Positions 33,520 through 46,050 of a stretch of 64,000 nt of DNA are shown here, piece by piece. The translations under genes were made by a program, and so were the position numbers. The notes beneath the pieces are model-generated. The model had not been told where the DNA came from, made no database searches, and saw only the letters and a program-made list of their open reading frames with translations. The DNA comes from Arachis hypogaea (Eukaryota; Streptophyta; Magnoliopsida; Fabales; Fabaceae), in NCBI RefSeq assembly GCF_003086295.3, contig NC_092048.1, positions 70,350,841-70,414,840 of the forward strand. Direction: 5' to 3'. Positions within the stretch are counted from its first letter, which is position 1. The number at the start of each line of letters is the position of its first letter.

Positions 33520-36050
33520 AATATATACAAAGGTACCAATGCATATGGTTTAAACATTTAATGCATGAGTATGTACCCAATTCCCATAATTTTGACAAAA
33601 ATATAAAATACACTTTTATCTCACCCAATGTTCCCAAACATCCCACAATTAAATGACAAATACTCTCACTAGCCTAAGCTAATCAAAGATCCAAATTAAG
33701 GACATTTATTGTTTTTCGCTTTAAGGCTTGTAATGTGCTAAAATTAAGAACAAATGGGTTTAGCATAGGCTCAAAGTTGGCTAACAATGGAAGATAAAAG
33801 GTAAGGCTATTTGGGTAAGTGAGCTATTTGAAATGATGGCCTCAATCATATAAATGCATGTATACACAAAATAATGGAAATAAAGAATCAAACAAATCAA
33901 AGATTGTAATCATAGAAAGAGAATAATGCACACAAGAATGGAAATAAGTGGTTATATGAGGTAACCACACAATTAAGCTCAAAACACACATGCTTATGTG
34001 TTCTTAGCTTAAAAATCATGTTCCACAATATATATATATAATTCAAGCAAGTTAAAAAAAATTTTTTGTTTACTCAAATCAATTGGGGTGCCCTATAGAT
34101 AAAATCCTTGGAAAATTTCATTATTTTTGGCTGAGCTTATTATATATATGCAAACTAAGAAAATGCTATTAAAAATCCTAAAAGACCTAAAAATGAAATG
34201 CGAAAGTGTTGGGATTAGAAATTTGTCACCCAAAAATGCCGAGTGGTCGGACGACGACCCCACACTTAAAAGTTTGCACCATCTTTGGTGCATTCAGAAA
34301 TGAACAAAGGGGTACAGCGACTTTCCGGGTTGCCACCTTCATCTGGTGGATCAGCTGTCTGTTGGATGTTCTTTCTTCCGCTTCTATTTTTGCTTATGAT
34401 GACTCACCCATGAAAAGTAATGAATAGCACAGTAAGATGAGAGAATGCAAAAGCAAGGAAGCATAAATTGTTGGAATGAGGTAAATCACTAGAATGAAGT
34501 GAGTGAATTAGTGTGACATTAATGAAATAAGTGTGTGAGTTCTAAGTTGCATGCGGTTTAAAAAACCCACACTAGCATAGAGAGCTATGTCACAATTACA
34601 CAAAAGAAACATGTACTTTACTCATTCTAGCGTGCTTGAGATACTTTAAAAAAACTTGTAGGTTAAGACAACTAAACAAGTAATACAGAAGCATATAAGC
34701 ATTCAAGCAAATAATCAAGTAATTATAAAATGGATAATGAATGGACATTGATTAATGTGCAAGTGAACTTAGTGAACCAATTGAAATACAAAGCTCACAC
34801 ATCAAACAATGACACATATTGAAGTTTGTTTGCAACACCTAAGTGACATAAGGGTGGAAGACATGGGTGCTATGGAACTTAGGAAAAGAGATATAAAAGT
34901 TAAAATCAATCACATAGCAAGCATGGTCCACAAAGCTTTACAAAGCTCAAAAATATGTCATTAGGTAAGCTTTCGATCCAATTTCACAATTCCAAAAACT
35001 CAATGCATGTAATAGGTGATGCGAATAAAGATCAACCATAACAAGCATCACCTAATAAAAAATGCATTGATAACACACTATTGCCTAACCATAATGAAAT
35101 GCTTTAAATCACATGATGGCCAAAACATGCGATTTAAAAGATTTAGGATACTTGAGGGCAATGTCACATGTACTTGGTATTCAAAAATGTTAAGCATGAA
35201 AAATTCAAAGCCAAATAACAAATGCTAATCTCAACAAAGAATCCAAAAATGATGTTAAAATAACATCTTATCAGTAATTGGCAGCAATAAACAGTAAACA
35301 AGATTAATAATCCGACACTTATCGTGAAAACAAAAATTAAACAAAAATTAAACTAACTAACTAACTAACTAAAAGATATGGTGATAGATGGTGATTGGTA
35401 GTGTTAGATGATGGTTGAAGGGTGGAATGAAAAGTGGAGAAGAAGAAAGGAAATGGAAAGAAAAGAAGGAAAGAAGGTGGGTGAAACAGGGCAGGGGTGT
35501 CACACGTAGGCTTTATGTCACATGTACGGGTGAGTTGCAGAAGTGCGCTGCGACGCATACGCATCGTCGACGTGCACGCGTGGGTGAAGAGAGATATAGG
35601 TGACGCGTACGTGTGGGTGACACGTACGCGTGGGCCAGAATTGTGCTAGAGGCACAATTTCAGCACACTACATGTACAACTCTCTGGTTTTTGTACTGGG
35701 CATGGAAAATTTGGTGGTCACGCGTATGCGTGGATGAGGCATACGCGTGAGGTATTGAAAACTTGGGGGTCACGCGTACGCGTGGCTAGGTGCTCTGTTT
35801 TTCAAAATTTTTCAAGTTCTAGCACCAAACCAAGCATTCCAAACCTCCAAACAGCTACCAAAACACCATAAAACCTTATTTAACATACTAGACTCTAAAA
35901 TAAACTCAACTAACCAAACAAAACATGAAACTAAACTAATTTACCATTATGTACAAAAGAGAAAAATGAAAAGATGTTACCATGGTGGGGTGTCTCCCAC
36001 CTAGCACTTTTGTTTATTGTCCTGAAGTTGGACTTATGGGGAGCTCTTCA
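33520..36050 (-). other. 3' noncoding DNA of E, second part
   Basis: No gene is seen. AT-rich with minus-strand TTTAAGTGTGGGG near 34257. CpG-dense repeats of ACGCGTACGCGTG lie at 35545-35790. Near 35980 is a GGTGGGAGACACCCCACC block on the minus strand that recalls the post-polyprotein block of the other elements. Confidence 0.6.
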
Positions 36051-36860
36051 TCAAGGTGGCTTGTGCTTGAATCCATCCTTGACCATCCACCAATTCTTGA
36101 ATCTCCAATAAGCTCCATCATTCCATGTCATTTGCATCAAGCTTTGATGGAGTTCTTCACAAACCATGAGCTCCCAAAATTGATCCACCTCTTGTAATCC
36201 GGGATCCCACACTTTGTTTTTACACCCGACTTCAAGCTGATCATCATGATGTCCTCCGGGTGGTAAGCACATAGAATTCTCCTTTAGGCACCCAAACATC
36301 CTTCTAGACCCATGCAAATTGGTTCTACACCAAACCTTGCAATCAAACTTTGAACATGCAACCATTATGAGCCTAGAGTGATGTTTCCAACCACTAACCA
36401 TCTCCCTTTTGCTCTTTAAGCCACAAAGAGCTCTAAGTTACCCATTCGTCTCAAGAAAACCATATTCAAGTGAGATAATAAAGCTTATAGATAAGAGATT
36501 TACCCACTTGAATGAAAGGATGGATGGTGATGGCTTGGGGAAAAGTGTCTCTAATGTTCTTGCAAGCTCTACTCCCTTGTCTTCTTCCTTGACAACTTCC
36601 ACCTCTTTGCAAGCTTCTTCAATTTCAACCTCTTCCTCTTGGTAGCTTTCTTCCAATTCAATCTCTTCTTCATTGCTTACCAAGGGTATGGGAGGTTGCG
36701 TACATTCTTCGATGACCTCAATTTCATGTCCAATGGGAGAGGATTCAATTCTAGATAGACACTCATCAATAATTGAATCCATCTCTTAATCAACCTCTTT
36801 AAAGTCTTCAACTATGATATGCTTTGGATTTTGTACACCCTTCTCAACATCAATATCAAG
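36051..36860 (-). pseudogene. C-terminal part of an unidentified ORF of E
   Basis: One phase runs from the F insertion down to the TGA at 36051. It starts inside a coding stretch, then holds a very acidic part (EEEIELEESYQEEEVEIEEA), followed by a Trp/Cys/His-rich part (ELMVCEELHQSLMQMTW, WRFKNWWMVKDGF). Two in-frame TAA codons interrupt it, at 36786-36788 and 36438-36440, both explicable as CAA to TAA. I recall similar hypothetical proteins in legume repeats but know no domain or function. It may be a structural protein of a non-autonomous Tat-like element. Confidence 0.55.
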
Positions 36861-38286
36861 TGATGAGTGGATATTTTATATGCTTTTTGGCATCATTTTC
36901 TTATAGTTTTTAGTATGTTTTGTTTATTTTTTATTAAGTTTTTATAGGTTTTAGTGTTAAATTCACATTTTTGGATTCTACTATGAATTTGGGTGTTTTT
37001 CTGGCTGAAATTGAGGAGCTGGAGCAGAAGTCTGATTCAGAGATAGAGGAAGCACTGCAGATACTGTCCGAATCTGACCTCCTTGCACTCGGAAGAGCTT
37101 TTCTGGGGCTACAGAAGTCCAAATGGAGTGTTTTCAACGGTTTTGGAAAGCTGACTTCCAGATCTTTTTAATAATATATAATAGTTCATATTTTACTTCA
37201 TATTAAAAGGCCCAAAAATGGCGTCCAACGCTAGCCTCCTGCCCCCTTTCAGGCATCCAGCGCCCAAGGAGAGACCAGCATCCAAACGCCCAAAGAGGAC
37301 CCCCTAGCCAGTGTTCAATGCCCTAGAGGCCTCCTAGCACGTGGATCTCATCAAAGCTCAGCCTAAACACTCACCAAGCGGGCTCCAGAAGTGGATTTTA
37401 GCACTAAAAAGACTGTTTTACCCTTACTAGTCATTAGTTTAGTATTTAAGGGATATTTTACATGATCTTCAGCCCATTATTTACCATTATTTTCAAATCC
37501 TATTGTTATATTTCCTATTAGTATGAGTTTCTAAACCTCCTAAGTTGAGGGGAGGAGCCCTGCTGAGTCCTATGAATTAATAAAAGTATTACTGTTTCTC
37601 TTCGATCCATGTTAGATCTAATTCTAAGATGTATACTTGTTCTTCAACATGGTGAATAGGATGATCAGTGACAATCAGCTCTGTTCATCATACTCGGACC
37701 GCATGCCTGACAACCACCCGTGTCTACTTGGGTTCATGCGAATTCATTGGGGACTTCTCGAGACACTAGTTCAGCCGATTTCTGGGGAGATTAGGGTCTC
37801 TGTGGTATAGGCTAGAACCAAAAGAAGCAGCATTCTCTGATCCGGAAGATTCGACCTTGTCTGTGGCATTTTGAGTAGGATCACCAAGAGAATGAACTGC
37901 TAGAGCTTAACCCTTGTTCAGATTGGATGACGACCACGACCAATGGCGTTTGATCTGAAATAGAGGAGATTGATGACCACGGCCCATGGCATTGATCACA
38001 TACAGCCTGCCATAGAAGAAATCACTCACAAGCAAAGAAGACAGTAATACCAGAGTTAATTCCGAATGACAAAGCAACTCCAATCCTTAACCATATTCCT
38101 ATTACTGATTGCCCTTGCATCAATCAAACAACCTTCTGATTCGCCTGACTAAGACCTGCAAGATAACCATAGCTTGCTTCAAACCACAATCCTCGTGGGA
38201 TCAACCCTGACTCGCTCAGGTATTACTTCGACAACCCAGTGCACTTGTTGGTACAGCCGTATGAAAGTGTGGGGATTCCTGCACCA
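36861..38286 (+). repeat. 5' LTR of F
   Basis: The LTR is 1426 bp, TG...CA, and closely related to G and to both LTRs of D. It contains a 66-codon open frame at 36971-37171 with FLAEIEELEQKSDSEIEEAL, counterparts of which occur in the LTRs of A, H and J. Confidence 0.88.
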
Positions 38287-38292
38287 AGTTTT

Positions 38293-38311
38293 TGGTGCCG
38301 TTGCTGGGGAT
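38293..38311 (+). other. Primer-binding site of F (tRNA-Asp, two mismatches)
   Basis: TGGTGCCGTTGCTGGGGAT matches 17 of 19 bases. Both changes are C to T. Confidence 0.8.
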
Positions 38312-39701
38312 TGTTCAAGTTTGCACAACTGACGGATTGTCTTACTCCCTTGATCAGGTATGTTATTTTATTTTGTTTGAGTCTATTCTTTTTATTTTCT
38401 TCTTCTTTTTTTTAAAAAAATAAAAAAAAAAAGAACTTTTTCAAAAATATTTTTATTTTCTTTGTTTAATCTTTGTTCTTTGTTTTACTCTTTTGTTTGT
38501 GTTCTTGGTTAAAATTTCGATTTCTTTGTGTCTTTCTTTAAAAAAAATTTCAAAAATAGTTTCTTTGGTTAAATCTTGTGTCAATTTTTAAGTTTGGTGT
38601 CTTCTTGTTATTTTTCTTTAAATTTTCAAAAATTTTATATTTGGTTTTCTAAAAATTTTAAGTTTGGTGTCTTTTACACATTCTTGTGCTCTTTGAATTT
38701 TTGAGTCTTGTTCTTAGTGTTCTTTTTAATGTTCAAAGTATTTTTGTGTTTTCTTCTTGTTTTGATCTTAAAATTTTTAAGTTTGGTGTCCCATTATGTT
38801 TTTCCCTCAAATTTTCGAAAACTTGGGGTGCTAGATCTAAAATTTTTAAGTTTTGTCTCTTTTACTTGTTTTTCTCTTTCCTCATTAAATTCAAAAATAA
38901 AAAAAAATCTTTTCTATTTTATTTAACTTAATTTTCGAAATTTTTAGTTAAAAATACAGATTTTAATTTTAAAATTTTTATCTTATCCTATCTTATCTTT
39001 AAATTTCAAAAATCAAATCTTTTCAATATCATAATTTTTTTTCAAAAATCTTATCTTTTTTCCAAATCTTATCTTATCTTTTTCAAATTTTAAAATTCAA
39101 AATTCAAAATTCAAATTTCAAAATTCAAACTTTAAAATTCAAACTTTAAAATCAAATCTTTTTCAAAATCAAATTTCAAATCTTATCTTTTTCAAATGTT
39201 TTCAAATCTTCTTAATTTCTTATCTTATCTTTCCTTATCTTTTTTAATTTCAAATTTTAATTTCAAATCTTTTCTTATCTTTTGTCTTATCTTATTTTTA
39301 AATCTTTCTTATTTCTCTCTCATCTTTTTCAAATCTTCCTAACTAATTCTTCTCTCTTAATTTTCATAAATTCTATTCTTCTTTTCTCTCTTCTATTTTT
39401 GAAAAATCAATAACTAATTTTTAACTCTTTTTAAATTATTAACCTTAATTTTCAAAAATTAATTAATAAATAAAAATAAAAATATTTAATTCTTATTTAT
39501 CCTTTCTATTTCTAATTCTTCTCCTATTTACTTCTATTTATTCGGACTCCTCTTCCCCTATTTTCAAAGTTTTCTTCTTCTCTCTCATCTTCCATCTTCA
39601 CTTTTTTATCTTCTTCTTCTTTCTTCACATCTCACTGGGAATCTTCTATACTCAAATCGGACAAAGAAGCTTCCTTTCTTTCTTTTCTTCTTTTCTTGTT
39701 T
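38312..39701 (+). other. Leader of F
   Basis: No gene is seen. T-rich with TTCAAAATCAAATCTT-type low-complexity sequence and three AAGTTTGGTGTC motifs between 38588 and 38790. Confidence 0.7.
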
Positions 39702-41012
39702 ATGACCAGGAATAGGGATAAAGAACCCCTCTTTAATCTTGATCCTGAACCTGAAAGGACTTTAAAGAAAAGCTTACAACAAGCTAGAGCACAACACTCT
39801 GGAAGAAACCTTTCAAAAAATCTTGAACAAGAAATAGAGGACATGGCCAAACCTAAAGGTGATGCCAGAAAGGTTCTTGGTGACTTCACCATGCCTACCT
39901 CTGACTTTTATGGCAGAAGTATCTCTGTACCTGCCATTGGAGCTAACAATTTTGAGCTTAAGCTTCAGTTAGTCTCTCTTCTGCAATAGAATTGCAAGTT
40001 TCATAGACTTCCAATAGAAGATCCACATCAGTTCTTAGCTGAATTCTCGTAGATCTGTGATATTGTAAATTCTAATGGAGTAAATCTTTAAGTCTACAAG
40101 CTTATGCTCTTTCCCTTTGCTATAAGAGACGAAGCTAAGATATGGTTGGATTCTCAACCAAAAGAGAGCCTAGACTCTTGGGAAAAGCTGGTTAATGCTT
40201 TTCTAGCTAAATTCTTTTCCCTTCAAAGGATGAGCAAAAATAGAGTGGAAGTTCAAACCTTCAAACAAAGAGAAGGTGAATCCCTATATGAAGCTTGGAA
40301 AAGATACAAGCAATTGATCAGGAGATGTCCTCCTGATCTGCTCTCAGAATGGTCTATCATAGGCGTGTTCTATGATGGCCTGTCTGAGATGTCCAAAATT
40401 GACAGCTCTGCAGGTGGATCACTCCACTTGAAGAAAATACCTACGGAAGCAAGAGAACTCATTGAAATAGCTGCAAACAACCAATTCATGTACACTTCTG
40501 AAAGAAATCCTGTAAACCATGGAATCTCTCAGAAGAAAAGAGTTCATGATGTTGATACTCTGAATGCCATATTAGCTCAGAACAGGATCTTGACCCAACA
40601 GGTCAATATGATCTCTCAGCATTTGACTGGAATGCATACTGCAGCTGGCAGAACTCAGGAAGCTTCTTTTGAAATAGAAGCTTATGATCCTGATCAACCC
40701 ACCATGGAGGAGGTGAATTACATGGTAGAACCTTATGAAAACAGCTACAACCCTTCATAGAGCATTCATCCTAACCTTTCATGGAAGGATCAACAGAAAC
40801 CTCAGCAAGGTTTCAATAATAATCAAGGTGGAAGGAACCAGAATAGGTTCAACAATAGACCACCATTTCTGTCTTCTCAAGGGAATATGGAACCCTCTAA
40901 GCAGAGCTTCTCTGACTTAGTTATTCTGGTTTCCAACCTCTCTAAGACTACTCAAAGTTTCATGAATAAAATAAGGTTCTCCATTTGAAATTTGGAGGTA
41001 CATGGTGGTCAA
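39702..41012 (+). pseudogene. gag of F, first part, broken
   Basis: First ATG at 39702 (MTRNRDKEPLF). The gag domain includes FPFAIRDEAKIWLDSQPKES and the REGESLYEAWKRYKQL segment, followed by the VDTLNAILAQNRILTQQVNM segment. All is in one phase with stops at 39987 (CAG to TAG), near 40050 and 40090, at 40758 (TGG to TAG) and at about 40986. The conserved 'HPNLSWKDQQ' block follows. At 41012 solo LTR G is inserted, and the homologous sequence continues at 54866. Confidence 0.8.
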
Positions 41013-42315
41013 TGGTGCGTGTACACAAACCCCACACTCTCGTACAGCAGTACCAGCAAGTGCTCTGGGTCGTCCAAGTAATACCTGAGCGAGTTAGGGT
41101 CGATGCCACAAGGATTGTGGTTTGAAGCAAGCTATGGTTATCTTGCAGGTCTTAGTCAGGCAAATCAAAGGGTTATTGTGTAAACCTTGAATGATTATAT
41201 GTCATATAAAGAGTTGTAAGAGTAATGCGTTAAAGGGGTAAAACCAATTGGATTAAATCAGTAAGAGGAATAGAGTTGAGAGTCAGAGTTGCTTTATCTT
41301 TCTGAATTAATTATGGTACTACTGTCTTCTCTGCTTGTGAATGATCTTCTTCTATGGCAGGCTGTATGTGATTAACGTCATGGGCCGTGGTCATTGATCT
41401 CCTTTGCTACAGATTGAACGCCATTGGCCGTGGTCATCTAATCTGATAAAGGGTGAAGTGGTTAGCAAGCCATTCTTCTGGCGATCCTACTCAAAGCGCC
41501 ATAGAAAAGGTCGAATCTTCCGAATTAGAGAACGATGCTTCTATGGATTCTAGCATACACCACGAAGACCCTAATCCCCCCGAAAATCGGTTGAACTGGT
41601 GTCTCGAGAAGTCCCCAACGAAGTCGTGGATTAACTGTCTGAGAGATGCATAAACATAGCTATTGGCTCATGCTTTCCAGTCACGTATTCACACGAATCC
41701 AAGTAGACACAGGTGTTTGTCTGGCACGTTCAGTTTAATCTGATGAATAGAGATAATTGGTTAGATCATCCCATTCACCATGATGAGGATCAAATTATAC
41801 ATCTTAGAAACAGATCAAATACAGATCGGAGAAGAAATAGTAATACTTTTATTAATTCATAGGACTCAGCAGGGCTCCTCCCCTCATCCTAGGAGGTTTA
41901 GAAACTCATACTGAAGTAAAAATACAATGTAAAACGAAAATAGGGTTGTCAAGTATGCGTGATTGTTGAATGATTATAAAAAAATACACTTTAAATACTA
42001 AACAGATGACTAGTAAGGGTAAAATAGTCTATCTAGTGCTAAAATTCACTTCTGGGCCTACTTGGTGAGTGTTTTGGCTGAGCTTTGAAGCGATCCACGT
42101 GCTATGAGGTCTTTGGGCATGGAACACCAGCTAGGGGGTCTTCTTTGGGCGTCTGTACATTGTTTTTTGCTCTTTTGGGCGCTGGACGCCTGGAGGGGGG
42201 CAGGTAGCTGGCGTTGGACACCAGTTTTAGGCTTTCTAATAAGAAGCAAAGTATAAACTATTATACATTTTTGGAAAGCTCTGGAAGTCAGCTTTTCATA
42301 GCCGTTCAAAGAGCT
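41013..42315 (-). repeat. Solo LTR G, left part
   Basis: Minus-strand LTR of the F/D type whose 3' terminus (CGCACCA on the minus strand) is at 41013, next to the target copy GTCAA (41008-41012). It is interrupted at 42315 by H; 42311-42315 is H's target copy GAGCT. No internal retrotransposon sequence of this copy exists, so it is a recombination-derived solo LTR of about 1.59 kb. Confidence 0.85.
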
Positions 42316-43856
42316 TGGTGCACGAATTGTGAATCACACTTTTCACAACTCGTACCACTAACCAGTAAGTGCACTGGGTCGTCCAAGTAATACCTTACAT
42401 GAGTAAGGGTCGAATCCCACGGAGATTGTTGGCTTGAAGTAATCTATGGTTATCTTGTAACTCTTAGTCAGGATATCAATTATAATTATCAGTTTGAATT
42501 GCGAAGAATAAAAGAGCATGAAATAAATACTTGTTATGCAGTAATGGAGAATATGTTGGAGTTTTGGAGATGTTTTATCTTCTGAATCTCTGCTTTCCTA
42601 CTGTCATCTTCTTCACGCACGCTAGTTTCCTCCTATGGCAAGCTGTGTATTGGTGGATCACCGTTGTCAATGGCTATCATCCGTCCTCTCAGTGAAAATG
42701 GTCCAGGTGCGCTGTCACCGCACGGCTAATCATCTGTCGGTTCTCGATCATGTCGGAATAGGATCCATTGATCCTTTTTGCGTCTGTCACTACGCCCAAC
42801 ACTCGCGAGTTTGAAGCTCGTCACAGTCATTCAATCCTTGAATCCTACTCGGAATACCACAGACAAGGTTTAGACTTTTCGGATTCTCAAGAATGCTACC
42901 AATGGATTCTAGCTTATACCACGAAGATTCTGATTAAGGAATCCAAGAGATACTCATTCAATCGAAGGTAGAACGGAGGTGGTTGTAAGACACGCATTCA
43001 TAGGTTGAGAATGGTGATGAGTGCCACGGATCATCACCTTCTTTACATTGAAGTGCGAATGAATATCTTAGACAGAAACAAGCGTGTTTGAATAGAAAAC
43101 AGAAATAATTGCATTAATCCATCGAGACATAGCAGAGCTCCTCACCCCCAACGATGGAGTTTAGAGACTCATGCCGTCAAAGAGTACAAAGTTTAGATCT
43201 AAAATGTCATTCGGTACAAAATAAATCTCTAAAAGTTGTTTAAATACTAAACTAGTAACCTAGGTTTACAGAAAATGAATAAGCTATGATAGATAGTGCA
43301 GAAATCCACTTCTGGGGCCCACTTGGTGTGTGTTGAGGCTGAGACTTGAGCTTTACACATGCCTAGGCTATTTCTGGAGTTAAACGCCAGGTTGTAACCT
43401 GTTTTGGGCGTTTAACTCCAACTTGTAACCTGTTTCTGGCGTTTAATGCCAGAATGCAGCATGGAACTGGCGTTCAACGCTAGTTTACGTCATTTATCTT
43501 TGAGCAAAGTATGGACTATTATATATTGCTGGAAAGCCCTGGATGTCTACTTTCCAACACAATTGAGACCGCGCCATTTGGATTCTTGTATCTCCCGAAA
43601 ATCTATTCCGAGTGCAGGGAGGTCAGAATCCAACAGCATCTGCAGTCCTTTTTCAGCCTGAATCAGATTTTTGCTCAGCTCCCTCAATTTCAGCCAGAAA
43701 ATACCTGAAATCACAGGAAAACACACAAACTCATAGTAAAGTCTAGAAATATGAATTTTGCCTAGAAACTAATAAAAATATACTAAAAACTAACTAAAAC
43801 ATACTAAAAATTACATGAAATTACCCTCAAAAAGCGTATAAAATATCCGCTAATCA
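42316..43856 (-). repeat. 3' LTR of H
   Basis: The LTR is 1541 bp. Minus-strand start TGATTAGCGGATATTTTATA (C to A against the 5' LTR) and end CGTGCACCA. It contains palindromes of the GGCGTTTAAC and GGCGTTCAAC type at 43377-43485. Confidence 0.92.
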
Positions 43857-44916
43857 CAACACCAAACTTAAACTGTTGCTTGTCCCCAAGCAACTAGACA
43901 AATAAAATAGGATGAAAAGAAATCAAGAAGCAATAATATCTCAGAGTTTTAAGTGAAGCTCAGATTCTAATTAGATGAGTGGGACTAGTAGCTTTTTGCT
44001 TCCGAACAGTTTTGGCATCTCACTTTAACCTTTTAAATTTAGAATGATTGGCATCCATAGGAACTCAGAATTCAGATAGTATTATTGATTCTCCTAGTTT
44101 AGTATGTTGATTCTTGAACACAGCTACTTTATGAGTCTTGACCGTGGCCCTAAGCACTTTGTTTTCCAGTATTACCACCGGATACATAAATGCCAAAGAC
44201 ACATAACTGGGTGAACCTTTTTAGATTGTGACTTAGCTTTGCTAAAGTCCCTAATTAAAGGTGTCCAGATTTCTTATGCACACTCTGTTTTTGCTTTGGA
44301 CCTTGACTTTAACCGCTCAGTCTCAAGTTTTCACTTGACACCTTCACGCCACAAGCACATGGTTAGGGATAGCTTAGTTTAGCTGCTTAGGCCAGGATTT
44401 TATTCCTTTTAGGCTCTCCTATCAATTAATGCTTAAAGCCTTGGATCCTTTTTACCCTTGCCTTTTGGTTTTAAGGGCTATTGGCTTTTTCTACTGCTCC
44501 TTCTTCTATTTTTTTTTGCTGCTTTTTCTTGCTTCAAGAATGAATTTCATGATTTTTCAGATCACCAATAACATTTCTCTTGTTCATCATTCTTTCAGGA
44601 GCCAACAATTTTAACATTCATAAAATTCAATATCAAAAACATGCACTGTTCAGGCATTCATTCAGAAGAGAAAAAGCATTGCCACCACATATAAATAATT
44701 AGAATTTTCCTTATTAAAAACTCGAAAAAAATTATTGCCTCCTTATTCTAAAAATCTTATATTTTATTCATGTTTGATGATGATGAGAAAAATAAATTAT
44801 AGCTTAATTGGAGATAAAATCAAAATAGAGATACTAATTACTACTACTCATATATAACTTCTAAGGTAAATTTCTAATAAGAACAATTATCACAGAGTTA
44901 AGGCTAAGATTAGAAC
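43857..44916 (-). other. 3' noncoding region of H
   Basis: No gene is seen. Next to the LTR the minus strand reads GTTTAAGTTTGGTGTTGTG, in the polypurine position. The remainder is co-linear with the 3' noncoding DNA of A and D. Confidence 0.7.
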
Positions 44917-46050
44917 TCAACAGCCTTGAATTTGGGAGGTGGATGCCTCTTTAGTCTGTGGAGTGCTTGGCCCTTCAAGAGATAGTTTCTGACGCTTTAG
45001 TTCCTTCAGTTCACGCCCTTGCTCTTCTTGTTCTCTAAGCAGTTTGCAGAGCATGCTGTTTTGATTTTGCTGTTCTTCCTTCAATTGATCCACAGCTTCT
45101 TGTAACTTGGTGACAGATGCTTCTAGGCACTCCCAGTATTCAATTTGAGGGATTTCTGGGAGGAACTCCTGTGCTCTCCTCTTGATGAGGTCGTCCTGCA
45201 CTTGTTGTCCTTCCATAGACTTTTTGGTGATTGGTAGCTCAACTGGGATGTACTCATCTACTCCCATTTTTATCCCAGCATCTTTACATAACAGAGAGAC
45301 CAAGCTTGGGTAAGCCAATATGGCATCTTTGGAGTTCTTGTTTGCAATTTTGTAAAGCTCACAAGCAATCAGCTGATGAACTTCCACTTCTTTTTCCAGC
45401 ATAATGCAATGAATCATTACTGCTCTTCTGATGGTGACTTCAGAGCGGTTGCTAGTGGGCAGTATAGAGCGCTCAATGAAGTCCAGCCAGCCTCTGGCGA
45501 CTGGTTTGAGATCTCCTCTTTTGAGTTGGTTCGGGGCACCCTTTGTGTTGGTTGTCTATTTAGCTCCAGGGAGACATATGTCCTCTAGGATTTTGTCCAA
45601 GCTCAGGTTTGATCTCATCATTCTCCTATTAAAGGAGTCTGGGTCATCTTGCAGTTGAGGAAGCTTGAAGATCTCCCTTATTTTGTCAAGGTGGGTGTGA
45701 ACAATCTTCCCTCTGACCAGAGTTCTATAGTCATAGAATGCGGTTCCCACTATTCTCTGTCTGTCCGTCTGCCACAGATTTGCATAGAATTTCTGAACCA
45801 TGTTTCTTCCCACCTTTGTTTCAGGATTAGCTAGGACTTTCCAGCTCCTATTTCAAATTTGCTCTTGGATCTCTGGGTATTCGTCTTCTCTCAGATCGAA
45901 TTTAACTTCCGGGATCATTGACCTTAGACCCATTATTTTGTAGTAATGGTCTGAATGTTCTTTGGTTAAGAACTTCCCTTGATTCTAAAGTGGTTTTGGA
46001 ATATTATCTTTCTTGTCTCCTGAGTTAGTTTGTTTTCTCTTAGGAGCCAT
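44917..46050 (-). pseudogene. ORF2 of H (env-position protein of unknown function), broken
   Basis: The frame of 378 codons begins at ATG 46050 (MAPKRKQTNSGDKKD). It includes the TLVRGKIVHTHLDKIREIFK segment, a counterpart of the LKPVARGW segment of A, AVMIHCIMLEKEVEVHQL, and a C-terminal coiled-coil-like part (LQEAVDQLKEEQQNQNSML, LREQEEQGRELKELKRQ). Stops are at 45985, at about 45855 (CGA to TGA likely) and at 45556 (TGG to TAG likely). It lacks membrane segments. Its presence in a polymerase-bearing element shows ORF2 is an ancestral part of the lineage, not a replacement for polymerase. Confidence 0.75.

Larger units (their letters stand above)
29496..36860 (-). mobile_element. Tat/Ogre-like LTR retrotransposon E, 3' part only
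   Basis: Minus-strand element. Its 3' LTR begins TGATAAACCCCAATTTTGTG on the minus strand, as in the Tat/Ogre group. A purine-rich tract, a long 3' noncoding region and the end of an ORF follow to the right. Element F interrupts it at 36861, and the rest is outside the window. It is inserted in the leader of C, with a possible target copy AACAC at 29491-29495. Confidence 0.75.
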
